A stretch of 64,000 bases of DNA from assembly GCF_900114255.1 (NCBI RefSeq), contig NZ_FOSL01000017.1, forward strand, positions 1 through 64,000, written 5' to 3'. Of this stretch, positions 10,661 to 19,972 are shown one piece after another (the first letter of the stretch is position 1; every line of letters starts with the position of its first letter). Under the pieces are notes generated by a model. The model was not told the origin of the DNA and did not search any database. It was given only the letters and a program-made list of their open reading frames with translations. This stretch comes from Neomesorhizobium albiziae (lineage in GTDB: Bacteria > Pseudomonadota > Alphaproteobacteria > Rhizobiales > Rhizobiaceae). The position numbers were made by a program, and so were the translations under genes.

Positions 10661-12861
10661 ACGCCCTGCGCTGCGTTTGCTTTTCGTTGGCGCTTGAACT
10701 GCGCGATGCGCTTGGGCGCGTGCGATTTCAGGGCATCACCCCGTCCGGACAGGCTCGGATTGGTCATGAAGTATTCCTGCGCGTTGAACGGTTCCTCTCC
10801 CTCGTCCGGCGCCATGCGCCTCGAGGTACCGTCTGCCAATACTTCGAAACTTTGCTGGTTGTCCATTATGTTTCCGAGCATGATCTGGCCGAGCACCTGT
10901 TCGTGCACAGTCGGGTTGGTGATCGGAACCATCGTCTCGACGCGCCGGTCGAGGTTGCGCGGCATCATGTCGGCGGAGCTGATGTAGACGAGCGCCTCGT
11001 CGGAGGGCAGGCCGCAACCATTGCCGAAACAGAAGATGCGGCTGTGTTCTAGGAATCGGCCGATGATCGATTTGACCCGGATGTTTTCCGACAGGCCGGG
11101 CACCTGCGGCCTCAGGCAGCAGATGCCGCGGATGACGAGATCGATCTCGACGCCAGCGCGGCTTGCCTCGTAAAGCGCGTCGATGATGATCGGATCGACC
11201 AGCGAATTCATCTTCATCCAGATGCGCGCCGGCTTGCCGGCACGGAAATGCGCGATCTCGGCGGCGATGTGATCGAGGATGCGGTTGCGCAGCGTGAACG
11301 GCGAGATGGCGAGCCGCATCTCCTGCGCCGGCTCGGCATAGCCGGTGATAAAGTTGAACACTTGGGCCACATCGCGCGCGATGCCCGGGTCCGTGGTGAA
11401 GTAGGACAGGTCGGTGTAGATGCGCGCGGTGATCGGATGGTAGTTGCCGGTGCCGAGATGCACATAGTTGCGCAGCTTGCCGTCTTCGCGGCGCACTACC
11501 AGCGACATTTTGGAATGCGTCTTCAATTCGATGAAGCCGAACACCACCTGCACGCCGGCGCGTTCCAGGTCGCGCGCCCAGCGGATGTTAGCCTCTTCGT
11601 CGAAACGCGCCTTGAGCTCGACCAGCGCCGTCACCGACTTGCCAGCTTCGGCGGCGTCGATCAACGCGCGAACGATGGGGCTGTCGTTGGAGGTGCGGTA
11701 GAGAGTCTGCTTGATCGCGACGACCTCGGGATCGATGGCAGCCTGGCGCAGGAACTGCACGACAACGTCGAAGGATTCGTAGGGGTGATGAACGACGATG
11801 TCCTTCTCGCGCACGGCCGCAAAGCAATCGCCGCCATGATCGCGGATTCGCTCGGGAAAACGCGGGTTGTAAGGCTGAAATTTCAGGTCGTCGCGAGGAA
11901 GCGCCACGATTTCCGAAATCTGGTTCACCGCGAGCGGGCCGCGCAACACGCTGATGCGGGATGACGCCACGCCGAGTTCGCCAGCAACGAATTCACGCAG
12001 CGCCTCCGGCATCTCGCTGTCGAATTCGATGCGGATCACTGATCCGCGGCGGCGGCGCTTCAGCGCCGTCTCGAAAAGCCGCACCAGGTCTTCGGCCTCT
12101 TCCTCGACTTCGATATCGCTGTCCCGGATGATGCGGAATGTGCCGGAGCCCTTCACCTCATAGCCGGGGAAAAGCTTTCCGATGAAAATGCCGACCGTGT
12201 CTTCCAGCCTGATGAAGCGGACGGCGGCCTTGCGGTCGGGCAGCCTGATGAAACGCCGCAGCGCCACCGGCAGGCGCAGCAGCGCCGTCATTTCACCGCC
12301 GTTCTTCAAGTGACGCAGCTGCAGCGCGATCGAGAAACCCAGATTGGGAATGAACGGGAACGGATGCGCGGGGTCGATCGACAGCGGGGTCAGGACCGGA
12401 AACACCGATTCCAGGAAATGCTCCTGTAGCCATGCCTTGTCGTCGCGGTTCAACGCATCGGGGCGGACGTTTTCGATGCCTTCCTTTTTCAACAGGTCGG
12501 CGAGCCCCGAAAGGCTGTTCTGCTGATCCGCCTGCAAACGCTCGACCTCGACCAGAAGCTGTTCCAGCTGCTGTTCAGGCGTACGGCCATCCGGGCTTTT
12601 GATCGCAATTCCTTCCCGTATCTGCCCGGCGAGACCGGCGACGCGCACCATGAAGAATTCGTCGAGGTTGGCCGCCGAGATCGACAGGAACCGCACCCGC
12701 TCCAGCAGCGGGTGGTGCGGATTCTGCGATTCCTCGAGCACACGCCGGTTGAACTGGAGCCAGGAGAATTCCCGGTTGACGAAGCGGTCCGGATTGCCTG
12801 CTACCGCCTCAGCCGCAGTCTTGCCGACAAAATCGCTTCTCACCGGCTTCAATTCGTTCAT
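10657..12861 (-). CDS. ppk1: Polyphosphate kinase 1
   Basis: A 734-residue PPK1 that reversibly builds inorganic polyphosphate from ATP. The N domain begins [17 protein letters not shown] (about residues 30-46), the family signature. The PLD-like C domains contain [10 protein letters not shown], which follows the phosphohistidine region, and later a second HxK-type site near [15 protein letters not shown]. The lysine- and arginine-rich loops expected around the ATP tunnel are present. It is first in the ppk1-ppx operon. In many alphaproteobacteria ppk1 follows hda directly; here hda lies about 10.6 kb away. Confidence 0.95.
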   Translation of the reverse strand: MNELKPVRSDFVGKTAAEAVAGNPDRFVNREFSWLQFNRRVLEESQNPHHPLLERVRFLSISAANLDEFFMVRVAGLAGQIREGIAIKSPDGRTPEQQLEQLLVEVERLQADQQNSLSGLADLLKKEGIENVRPDALNRDDKAWLQEHFLESVFPVLTPLSIDPAHPFPFIPNLGFSIALQLRHLKNGGEMTALLRLPVALRRFIRLPDRKAAVRFIRLEDTVGIFIGKLFPGYEVKGSGTFRIIRDSDIEVEEEAEDLVRLFETALKRRRRGSVIRIEFDSEMPEALREFVAGELGVASSRISVLRGPLAVNQISEIVALPRDDLKFQPYNPRFPERIRDHGGDCFAAVREKDIVVHHPYESFDVVVQFLRQAAIDPEVVAIKQTLYRTSNDSPIVRALIDAAEAGKSVTALVELKARFDEEANIRWARDLERAGVQVVFGFIELKTHSKMSLVVRREDGKLRNYVHLGTGNYHPITARIYTDLSYFTTDPGIARDVAQVFNFITGYAEPAQEMRLAISPFTLRNRILDHIAAEIAHFRAGKPARIWMKMNSLVDPIIIDALYEASRAGVEIDLVIRGICCLRPQVPGLSENIRVKSIIGRFLEHSRIFCFGNGCGLPSDEALVYISSADMMPRNLDRRVETMVPITNPTVHEQVLGQIMLGNIMDNQQSFEVLADGTSRRMAPDEGEEPFNAQEYFMTNPSLSGRGDALKSHAPKRIAQFKRQRKANAAQGV

Positions 12862-13038
12862 CTCTGGCTCTTTCGTGACGGCGTCATGACAGCTGGACGT
12901 GAGGTCCCCATCATTTTATCTCGTGACAGGGTTTTGCGACAGTTTGATATCACACAGCTTGCAAACGCGCCCTTTATGTTACAAACGCTTGCGCAGAATT
13001 CGGTTCCGATCATGCGCTTGATCCACTGACGGGAGAAG

Positions 13039-13287
13039 ATGATGGCGGGCAGCTCCATTCCGCATTTCCAGAACGATGCCGGCCACGCCGCGATCGACAT
13101 CGGCGTCAAGGAATTCATGTGCGTCGGCGCCAACGCGCCGTTCGACCACCCGCATGTCTTCCTCGACATGGGCAGCGAAAACGAAAAGGTCTGCCCCTAC
13201 TGTTCGACACTCTATCGTTATGACGCCGGCTTGAAGGCAAGCGAGACGCGCCCCGACGGCTGCCTCTACCTCGACCGCGTCGCCTGA
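13039..13287 (+). CDS. CHCC zinc-finger protein (NDUFS6-like)
   Basis: An 82-residue protein of the zf-CHCC family, related to the C terminus of mitochondrial complex I subunit NDUFS6. The ligand set is visible: Cys near 29 in EFMCVG, His in FDHPHVF, and the CPYC pair near 57-60 followed by TLYRYD. Homologues in alphaproteobacteria are accessory proteins of NADH dehydrogenase. A second complex I-type accessory gene lies at 22557-22862. Two in-frame ATGs (13039, 13042) follow a GGGAGA ribosome site, so the exact start is open by one codon. Confidence 0.88.
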   Translation: MMAGSSIPHFQNDAGHAAIDIGVKEFMCVGANAPFDHPHVFLDMGSENEKVCPYCSTLYRYDAGLKASETRPDGCLYLDRVA

Positions 13288-13310
13288 TTTCTTCCGGTCC
13301 TGACGGGGCC

Positions 13311-14519
13311 ATGAAGCAGCCTAAAAAGATTGTCATTGCCGGCGCCGGTATTGCCGGCCTGACTGCTGCGCTCGCCTTTGCCTCCAAGGGGTTTGACGTC
13401 CGCGTTTTCGAGCGGGCCGAGAAGCTCGAGGAAGTCGGTGCGGGGCTGCAGCTTTCCCCCAACGCGACCCGCCTGCTCGACCGTCTCGGCGTGCTCGACC
13501 TGCTGAGGCCATTGGCGGTTCAGCCGGAGGCAATCGTCCTGCGCAAGGCCGCGACGCTCAAGGACCTGGCGCACGTGCCGCTCGGCGAAGCAGCAGAACG
13601 TCGCTGGGAGGCGCCCTATCTCGTCGCGCATCGCGCCGACCTGCAGGCGGCCCTCCTGCAAAAGGTCCTCCAGGTTCAGGCAATCGAACTCGTCACCGGC
13701 ATGACCTTCGAGAGTGTCTCCGTCGTGCATTCCGCAATAAGCGTGAGAGTGAACAGCGGCGCCGATGCTGCCAGTGTCGAGACCGGCCTGCTGGTCGGCG
13801 CCGACGGCGTGTGGTCGGCCGCGCGCGGCCTCGTCAACCCGGCGGCTGTCAGCCGCTTCGTCGGCGAACTCGCCTGGCGCACCACGATATCGAGCGACAG
13901 CGACGGCGGCAGGATGCTTGCCGGGATCGACGCCGGCAATGTCGTTACCGCCTTCCTGCATCCCGGCGCTCATATGATCGTCTATCCCGTGCGCGGCGGC
14001 AGAGCCTTCAACCTCGTCGCCTTCACACCGGGCGAACGTGTTGCCGACGGTTGGTCGGCCAAGGCGGAGACCACCAATCTCCTCAACGCCTTGCGCGGAT
14101 CGGCTGCGGAACTGATTCAACTGGTGCAGTCTTCCGGGCCGTGGACCCAATGGCCTGTCCATGCCGTCGATGCTTCCGGGCCGTGGACCCGCGAGGGGCA
14201 GATCGCGCTGATCGGCGACGCCGCCCATGCGATGACGCCGTTTGCGGCGCAGGGTGCTGCGATGGCGATCGAAGACGCGGTAACGCTGGCCGACGCGGTC
14301 TCGGATGCACGGGACAATCCAGCGGAAGCACTTCGCCGGTGGGAAGCGGACCGCCATTTGCGCGTCCAACGCGTCGCGCGCCGCGGCGCACTCAACCGCT
14401 TCGCCTGGCATGCGCGCGGTCCGGTCGCGCTTGCCCGCGATCTGTTCCTGAAAGCCCGCTCGCCGGATGCTCTCGCCGCTGACGTGGACTGGCTGTACGG
14501 GTGGAGGCCGGGCGTATAG
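13311..14519 (+). CDS. FAD-dependent monooxygenase, salicylate-hydroxylase type
   Basis: A 402-residue class A flavoprotein monooxygenase. The FAD ADP-binding motif GAGIAGLTAALA is at residues 9-20 after a strand of KKIVIAG. The GD motif binding FAD ribityl is IALIGDAAHAMTPFAAQG near 298-315, and a DG motif, LLVGADGVWSA, lies near 162-172. This is the PHBH/salicylate-hydroxylase/UbiH architecture, using NAD(P)H and O2 to hydroxylate an aromatic. Closest by feel to salicylate 1-monooxygenase-like proteins annotated in Rhizobiales; the true substrate is unknown. It begins 23 bases after the zinc-finger gene and may be co-transcribed. Confidence 0.9.
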   Translation: MKQPKKIVIAGAGIAGLTAALAFASKGFDVRVFERAEKLEEVGAGLQLSPNATRLLDRLGVLDLLRPLAVQPEAIVLRKAATLKDLAHVPLGEAAERRWEAPYLVAHRADLQAALLQKVLQVQAIELVTGMTFESVSVVHSAISVRVNSGADAASVETGLLVGADGVWSAARGLVNPAAVSRFVGELAWRTTISSDSDGGRMLAGIDAGNVVTAFLHPGAHMIVYPVRGGRAFNLVAFTPGERVADGWSAKAETTNLLNALRGSAAELIQLVQSSGPWTQWPVHAVDASGPWTREGQIALIGDAAHAMTPFAAQGAAMAIEDAVTLADAVSDARDNPAEALRRWEADRHLRVQRVARRGALNRFAWHARGPVALARDLFLKARSPDALAADVDWLYGWRPGV

Positions 14520-14521
14520 CC

Positions 14522-15223
14522 TCAATTGTGCAGTCCCAGCGACAGGGCCAACGTCGCCGGCAGCGGGTTCCACCAGCCGGTCCGCAGGCCGGCTTCTCGC
14601 AGTCCCCTCGCGGTCCAGGTGTTGCAGCCAAGCAGCGCGGTGAATGAGCCATTGGCTTCGAAGAAGCCATCATTCGGGCCATAACCCTTGCCAGGAATGA
14701 AGATGGGGCCGCCGGATTCCCGTGCGAAGGTCGCCTCGATAAATCCAACCAACCTGCCGAATTCGGCTTCGCCAATCCCGAACGATCTTACGGCGGGATC
14801 TTTTTCGTCGATGGCGCCAGAGATGGCGACATGCATGACGGAGTTGTCGAGCGTCAGCGCGCTCAACACCGGGCCTGGCTTCAGATCGCTCCAGGTCGGC
14901 GTCTCGATATAGAAGGCGCGGCTACCCCAGCCGAAAACAAGCCAGCGGGCTTCGGGATGATCTGCCGGCAACCCGGCTTCGGCCAGAAAAGCGAACCGCT
15001 CAAGCATGGCCGCATCGACCGGAATGGCGATGTCGGTGTGGATCGGATTGGTGAGGACCAGGATTTTCCGCGGCTCGACAGCTTGCGCCGTGGCGTGAAA
15101 CAGGGGACGCGGCACCATGGTTCCGAGCACGAAGGCCAGCACCACGATCAGGACTAATGCAAACAGCCCACGCAAAAAGCGTCTCAAGACAGCATGCCTC
15201 CCATGAGGTTGCTCTCTTCGCAT
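14522..15223 (-). CDS. DUF2459 / TIGR02117 family membrane-anchored protein
   Basis: A 233-residue protein with one N-terminal transmembrane helix (FLRGLFALVLIVVLAFVLGTMV) and a large outer domain. Family features include LTNPIHTDIAIPVD, LVFGWGSRAFYIETPTW and GCNTWTARGLREAGL, matching the conserved His and Cys of DUF2459 (TIGR02117). The function is uncharacterised; the His...Cys pattern resembles NlpC/P60-like papain folds, so a hydrolase role is conceivable. ATG at 15223 is chosen because it directly precedes the basic patch and helix. Its stop is 2 bases from the convergent monooxygenase stop. Confidence 0.82.
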   Translation of the reverse strand: MRREQPHGRHAVLRRFLRGLFALVLIVVLAFVLGTMVPRPLFHATAQAVEPRKILVLTNPIHTDIAIPVDAAMLERFAFLAEAGLPADHPEARWLVFGWGSRAFYIETPTWSDLKPGPVLSALTLDNSVMHVAISGAIDEKDPAVRSFGIGEAEFGRLVGFIEATFARESGGPIFIPGKGYGPNDGFFEANGSFTALLGCNTWTARGLREAGLRTGWWNPLPATLALSLGLHN

Positions 15224-15257
15224 CGGACGCTTCGCGTTTGGGGTTGCGTGCCAACAG

Positions 15258-15289
15258 AAAACGGCGCCGCGGACTTCGCGACGCCGTTT
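15258..15289 (-). terminator. Intrinsic terminator of the aap operon
   Basis: On the minus strand, 15289-15277 pairs with 15271-15258 around a five-base loop (aagtc), with one unpaired position in the stem, and the right arm ends in four T. It begins 20 bases after the aapP stop, which fits a terminator for aapJQMP. Confidence 0.75.
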
Positions 15290-15309
15290 GCAGGCATGTG
15301 GGGACCCGC

Positions 15310-16113
15310 CTAGTGCAGGATCTGGCTGAGGAACAGTTTCGTGCGCTCGTGGCGGGGATGGTCGAAGAACTCGACAGGCGTGTTCTGCTCGACGATCTGG
15401 CCCTGGTCCATGAAGATGACGCGATTGGCGACCTTGCGCGCAAAACCCATTTCGTGGGTCACGCACAACATGGTCATTCCCTCTTCGGCGAGCCCCACCA
15501 TCGTCTCCAGCACTTCCTTGATCATTTCCGGATCGAGCGCGGAGGTCGGTTCATCGAACAGCATGATGCGCGGGTTCATGCAGAGTGAGCGGGCGATCGC
15601 CACGCGCTGCTGCTGGCCGCCGGAGAGCTGGCCCGGATACTTGTTGGCCTGCTCGGGGATCTTCACCCGCTTCAGGAAGTGCATGGCGATTTCCTCGGCC
15701 TGCTTCTTCGGCGTCTTGCGCACCCAGATCGGTGCAAGAGTGCAGTTTTCGAGGATGGTCAGGTGCGGGAACAGGTTGAAGTGCTGGAACACCATGCCGA
15801 CCTCGCGGCGCACCTCGTCGATCTTCTTCAGATCATTGGTAAGTTCCTTCCCGTCGACAATGATCTTGCCCTTCTGATGCTCTTCCAGCCGGTTGATGCA
15901 GCGGATCATGGTCGATTTGCCGGAGCCGGAGGGTCCACAGATGACGATGCGTTCGCCGCGCATGACCCGAAGATTGATGTCCTTCAGGACATGGAATTCG
16001 CCATACCATTTGTGCATGCCCACAATGTCGATCGCCACGTCCGTATCGGAGACGTGCATCTTTTTGGCGTCGACCTTTATCTCTTCGGCGCTAACTGCGT
16101 TTTCGATAGCCAT
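15310..16113 (-). CDS. aapP: General L-amino acid ABC transporter, ATPase
   Basis: The 267-residue ATPase subunit of the rhizobial general amino acid permease. Walker A is GPSGSGKST, the signature LSGGQQQR, Walker [14 protein letters not shown] and the H-loop CVTHEMG. The N-terminal tail of about 27 residues before the ABC fold is usual for AapP. It is last in aapJQMP, 14 bases after aapM. The ATG at 16113 gives the family start; the longer open frame upstream overlaps aapM and is not credible. It sits on the inner face of the cytoplasmic membrane with AapQ and AapM. Confidence 0.95.
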   Translation of the reverse strand: MAIENAVSAEEIKVDAKKMHVSDTDVAIDIVGMHKWYGEFHVLKDINLRVMRGERIVICGPSGSGKSTMIRCINRLEEHQKGKIIVDGKELTNDLKKIDEVRREVGMVFQHFNLFPHLTILENCTLAPIWVRKTPKKQAEEIAMHFLKRVKIPEQANKYPGQLSGGQQQRVAIARSLCMNPRIMLFDEPTSALDPEMIKEVLETMVGLAEEGMTMLCVTHEMGFARKVANRVIFMDQGQIVEQNTPVEFFDHPRHERTKLFLSQILH

Positions 16114-16127
16114 CGAATATTCCCCTT

Positions 16128-17288
16128 TTATTTCCGATGCCCGGTGTCGAGCCTGCGCTCCATATATTGCGAATAACGCGACATGCCGAAGCAGAATATC
16201 CAGAAGACCGCAGCAGCAAATACGTAACCGGTTTTGGCTGTTTGCGGCGTCGCCCAGGTTGGGTCGCCCGAAATGCTCTGCTTCACCGTGCCCAGCAGGT
16301 CGAACAACGAGATGATCAGCACCAGTGTCGTATCCTTGAACAAGCCGATGAACGTGTTGACGATGCCCGGTATCACCAACTTCAGCGCCTGGGGCATGAC
16401 GATGAGGCCCATCTTCTGCCAATAGCCGAGGCCCAGCGAATCGGCGCCTTCATATTGACCCTTCGGGATCGCCTGCAGCCCGCCGCGGATCACCTCGGCC
16501 ATATAGGCCGACGAGAACAGGGCCACGCCGATCAGTGCTCGCAGCAGTTTGTCGAAAGTCATGCCGGGCGGCACGAACAGCGGCAGCATGAAGCTCGCCA
16601 TGAACAGTACCGCGACCAGCGGCACACCGCGCACGGTCTCGATGAACACCACCGAGAGCAGCTTCACGATCGGCATTTTGGAGCGCCGCCCGAGCGCCAG
16701 GATAATGCCGAGCGGCAGCGAGGTGACGATACCCACATAGGAAATCACCAGCGTGACCAGCAGTCCGCCCCACAGCGGCGTCTCGACATAGGGCAGGCCG
16801 AAATAGCCTCCGAGCAGCAGGAAGAATGCTATGAACGGAAACACCGCAAAGAACAGGATGGCGTTCAGCCGCTTGAACGGAATGCGCGGGGTCAGCAGCG
16901 GAACCAGCAGCGCCAGGAAGATGACGCCGCACAGAATGACGCGCCACCGTTCTTCCAGCGGGTAGCGGCCGAATGTGAAATAGCCCAAGCGCGCCTCGAC
17001 GAAAGGCCAGCATGCGCCTGTCCACCCGGCCGGCAAGGACCCGCCCTGCTCCGTCGTCAGGCAGGCGGTGCGGTCGGCGCCGCTCCACACGGCGCTGAAA
17101 AACAGCCAGTTGAGGATCTGCGGCAGCGCCCAGGCGAGCGCCAGCGCGGCAAGGATCGTCAGGGCAGTGTCGAAAGGCGACGCGAACAGGTTCTTTCGCA
17201 TCCACGCTCCAGCACCGACCTGCGAGCTGGGCGCTGCCTGCGCGAGCGCCATCTCGGTGCGCACCCAGGAGAGATCATGTTCCTGCAT
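16128..17288 (-). CDS. aapM: General L-amino acid ABC transporter, permease
   Basis: A 386-residue membrane subunit pairing with AapQ. It has a long N-terminal section with extra transmembrane helices, which is typical of AapM and distinguishes it from short HisM-like permeases. The C-terminal permease core contains the EAA-loop sequence around [15 protein letters not shown] followed by [13 protein letters not shown]. An internal cysteine pair in the periplasmic loop (TACLTTEQ and GACWPF) is seen. Only 3 bases separate it from aapQ, so the two are surely co-translated. Confidence 0.94.
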   Translation of the reverse strand: MQEHDLSWVRTEMALAQAAPSSQVGAGAWMRKNLFASPFDTALTILAALALAWALPQILNWLFFSAVWSGADRTACLTTEQGGSLPAGWTGACWPFVEARLGYFTFGRYPLEERWRVILCGVIFLALLVPLLTPRIPFKRLNAILFFAVFPFIAFFLLLGGYFGLPYVETPLWGGLLVTLVISYVGIVTSLPLGIILALGRRSKMPIVKLLSVVFIETVRGVPLVAVLFMASFMLPLFVPPGMTFDKLLRALIGVALFSSAYMAEVIRGGLQAIPKGQYEGADSLGLGYWQKMGLIVMPQALKLVIPGIVNTFIGLFKDTTLVLIISLFDLLGTVKQSISGDPTWATPQTAKTGYVFAAAVFWIFCFGMSRYSQYMERRLDTGHRK

Positions 17289-17291
17289 GGC

Positions 17292-18482
17292 TTATCTCTC
17301 CTTCAGCGCCATTTTGGTATTGAACCAGTTCATGAAGGCGGAGGTGATGAGGCTGATCGACAGATAAACGATCATGAAGATCACCACGACCTCGATCGCC
17401 TGTCCTGTCTGGTTCAGGATGGTGCCGCCAACCGAGTAGAGTTCAGGGTAGCCGATCGCAACGCCGAGCGTCGAGTTCTTGGTCAGGTTGAGATACTGGC
17501 TCGTGAGCGGCGGAATGATGATGCGCAGCGCCTGCGGGATGACCACCAGGCGAAGGCCCTTGGCTGGCCGCAGACCGAGCGCCGAATAGGCCTCTGTCTG
17601 TCCTTTCGGCACGCCCATAATACCGGCGCGCACGATTTCGGCGATGAACGAGGCCGTGTAGAAGGACAGCGCCAGCAACAGCGACAGGAATTCCGGCTTC
17701 ACGTTGGAGCCGCCAGTCAGGTTGAAGTTGCCCTTCTGGGGATAATCGACTGTGGCCGGCATGCCGCTCAACAAATAGGCCAGCAAAGGCATGCCAACGA
17801 TCAGCGCGAGGCTCACCCATAGCACCGGAAAGGATTGGCCTGTGGCCATCTGGCGAGCATAGGCCCGACGAGCAACATACCAGCTCAGCACCAGGCCGAT
17901 TGCTAATCCGCCCAGCACCATCAAACCGCTGCCGTTCCAAACAATTGCCGGCAAGTAGAAGCCGCGAACGTTAAGGAACGAGTTGAACGGCAGCTCGATG
18001 CTCTCCCGCACCGCCGGCAGTACGGCCAGCACGCCCTGATACCAGAACAGGATGACCAGGAGCGGCGGAATGTTGCGGAATATCTCGACATAGACTGTGC
18101 AAATCTTGCGGATCAGCCAGTTGTTGGATAGGCGGCCGATGCCGACCAGGAAGCCGACCACCGTCGCGACGATTATGCCGGCGATAGCGACCTTCAGTGT
18201 GTTGAGAATGCCCACGACAAGCGCGCGGAAGAAGGTCGAATCTGATGTGTATTCAACCAGCCTGTCGGATATGTCGAAGCCCGCGCGGCCACGCAGAAAA
18301 GCCCAGCCGGTCGAGATGTTCGAACGGCGCAAATTCTCAATCGTGTTGTCGATGATCCACCAGACGCCGAGGATCAACAAGAAAATGAGCAGCGCCTGGA
18401 ATACCAGGCTACGGATTTTTGGATCATAGAAAAGTGAAGCCTTGGTGGGCTCGCTCGTACGAATCGCTTCTTGTGACGCCAC
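17292..18482 (-). CDS. aapQ: General L-amino acid ABC transporter, permease
   Basis: A 396-residue membrane subunit. It opens with a short cytoplasmic tail, a helix around VFQALLIFLLILGVWWII, and then the 100-residue extension found in AapQ. The permease core has the EAA loop TEAYSALGLRPAKGL and the following VIPQALRIIIPPL. AapQ and AapM form the channel for broad-range L-amino acid uptake, which in rhizobia also affects amino acid efflux and nodule nutrient exchange (known from R. leguminosarum). It follows aapJ after a 73-base gap holding a strong palindrome. Confidence 0.94.
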   Translation of the reverse strand: MASQEAIRTSEPTKASLFYDPKIRSLVFQALLIFLLILGVWWIIDNTIENLRRSNISTGWAFLRGRAGFDISDRLVEYTSDSTFFRALVVGILNTLKVAIAGIIVATVVGFLVGIGRLSNNWLIRKICTVYVEIFRNIPPLLVILFWYQGVLAVLPAVRESIELPFNSFLNVRGFYLPAIVWNGSGLMVLGGLAIGLVLSWYVARRAYARQMATGQSFPVLWVSLALIVGMPLLAYLLSGMPATVDYPQKGNFNLTGGSNVKPEFLSLLLALSFYTASFIAEIVRAGIMGVPKGQTEAYSALGLRPAKGLRLVVIPQALRIIIPPLTSQYLNLTKNSTLGVAIGYPELYSVGGTILNQTGQAIEVVVIFMIVYLSISLITSAFMNWFNTKMALKER

Positions 18483-18520
18483 AGGGTTCCCCTTCCCTGA
18501 TTTGGGTCCGAAGACCAGAA

Positions 18521-18544
18521 GGCCGGAGGGATATCCCTCCGGCC
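18521..18544. promoter_or_regulatory. Perfect 24-base palindrome between aapJ and aapQ
   Basis: ggccggaggg-atat-ccctccggcc forms a 10-bp GC stem with a 4-base centre in the only real gap of the aap operon, 12 bases past the aapJ stop. No T run follows, so it is not a standard terminator. Such hairpins between a binding-protein gene and its permease genes usually stabilise the upstream mRNA and allow far more binding protein than permease; that role is inferred here. Confidence 0.8.
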
Positions 18545-18555
18545 CGGTGTGTCGG

Positions 18556-19584
18556 TCAGCGGATCGGCATGCCGTATTGCAGGCCGCCCTTGGTCCACAG
18601 CGCGTTGATGCCGCGCGCGATCTTCAGCTGGCTGCCCGAGCCGACGTTACGCTCGAAGATCTCGCCGTAATTGCCGGTCGCCTTGATGATGTTGACCACC
18701 CAGGCGTTGTCGAGGCCGAGGTCGGTGCCGATCTTGGTTTCAGCTTCGACGCCAAGCAGGCGCTTGATGTCGGGGTTTTCCGAGGCTTTCATTTCCTCGA
18801 CATTGGCCTGCGTGATGCCGGCTTCTTCAGCATTGAGCAGCGCGTAGTAGGTCCACTTCGCGATATCCAGCCACTTGTCGTCGCCTTGGCGCACGGAAGG
18901 CCCGAGCGGCTCCTTGGAAATGATCTCGGGCAGAACGACATGGTCGTCCGGCGCGCTCATCTGAAGGCGCACGGCATAGAGGCCGGACTGGTCGGTGGTG
19001 TAGGCATCGCAACGACCGGCGTCATAGGCGGCGTTGGCCTCTTCGAATTTCTCGAAGACCACCGGGTTGTATTCCATCTTGTTTGCCCGGAAGTAGTCGG
19101 CGAGGTTCAGTTCGGTGGTGGTGCCGGCCTGCACGCAAACGGCGGCGCCCGAAAGCTGGAGCGCGGAGTTCACGCCGGGCAGTTTCTTGGCGTTGATCAT
19201 GAAGCCCTGGCCGTCATAGTAGGTGACGCCGGCAAAGTTCAGGCCAAGTGCTGTATCGCGGTTGATCGTCCAGGTCGTGTTGCGCGAGAGAACATCGATT
19301 TCGCCCGACTGCAAGGCGGTGAAACGGTCCTTGGCGCTCAGGCCGGTGAACTTCACCTTGGTGCCGTCGCCGAACACAGCCGCCGCCATGGCACGGCAGA
19401 AGTCGACATCGAGACCGGTCCATTCGCCCTTGTCGTTCGGCGCCGAGAACCCGGCCAGAGCGGTGTTGACCCCGCACTGGATAAAGCCCTTGGCCTTCAC
19501 GTCGCTCAGTGTGTCGGCCGACGCGACCGGCGCGGTAAACGCCAAAGCGGCCGCGCCCAGAACACCTGTCAGTACGTTTTTCAT
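18556..19584 (-). CDS. aapJ: General L-amino acid ABC transporter, periplasmic binding protein
   Basis: A 342-residue solute-binding protein for the aap permease. The signal peptide MKNVLTGVLGAAALAFTAPV ends with a likely cut after ASA near residue 23. The mature protein starts DTLSDVKAKGFIQCGVNTALAGFS and carries the family-3 binding-protein pattern GLDVDFCRAMAAAVFGD. Length matches AapJ (about 341). The ATG at 19584 is chosen because it opens directly on the signal peptide; the upstream open frame has no such feature. First gene of aapJQMP, divergent from metC across 388 bases. Confidence 0.95.
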   Translation of the reverse strand: MKNVLTGVLGAAALAFTAPVASADTLSDVKAKGFIQCGVNTALAGFSAPNDKGEWTGLDVDFCRAMAAAVFGDGTKVKFTGLSAKDRFTALQSGEIDVLSRNTTWTINRDTALGLNFAGVTYYDGQGFMINAKKLPGVNSALQLSGAAVCVQAGTTTELNLADYFRANKMEYNPVVFEKFEEANAAYDAGRCDAYTTDQSGLYAVRLQMSAPDDHVVLPEIISKEPLGPSVRQGDDKWLDIAKWTYYALLNAEEAGITQANVEEMKASENPDIKRLLGVEAETKIGTDLGLDNAWVVNIIKATGNYGEIFERNVGSGSQLKIARGINALWTKGGLQYGMPIR

Positions 19585-19972
19585 ACCCACAAACCCTTTT
19601 CTGTTATTCAGGAACCATCCCTGAGTGATCTCGTGCGGAAGCCAGTTCCCGTCCCGGCCCGTGCCCGGAACGCCGCATCTTATCTGACGCGTGTGCTCCG
19701 TCTCCCATTCACGTGCCCCATCGAAGGCGATTATTGATTGGCGGTCAAGGGCGAATGACTGAAAGCGCCACCTTTGGAAAGCTACATCCGTCAATTTGCC
19801 GCCTCAGCAGCTGGATGCCGGCGAAACGTGCAGGCCATTGCCGATTTGGCGGGCGGCAGCCGGCGGCGCGCGCCCCGCATTTGGTCCAATCGGTGGCTGC
19901 CCTCTTGTTGTTGCGCCACCGACGCCGGAGCCTTATGCGTAGCCCCGTCTCAAGCAGTTGCAGCGGGAAGTC
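19585..19972. other. Divergent intergenic region between aapJ and metC
   Basis: This 388-base stretch separates two divergent starts and must hold promoters for both. I looked for a sigma-54 element and for a SAM-II riboswitch-like leader ahead of metC and found neither convincingly. Short open frames run through it on both strands but none has a good ribosome site, a recognisable domain or coding-like sequence, so I call no gene. Confidence 0.5.

Noticed and set aside
18442-19737. Plus-strand frame opposite aapJ
   Set aside because: It is antisense to aapJ, with no domain. aapJ has a signal peptide and the binding-protein motifs.
19585-19972. SAM-responsive riboswitch ahead of metC
   Set aside because: I looked for the SAM-II pseudoknot pattern and saw no matching conserved blocks. 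The leader has no evident structure.
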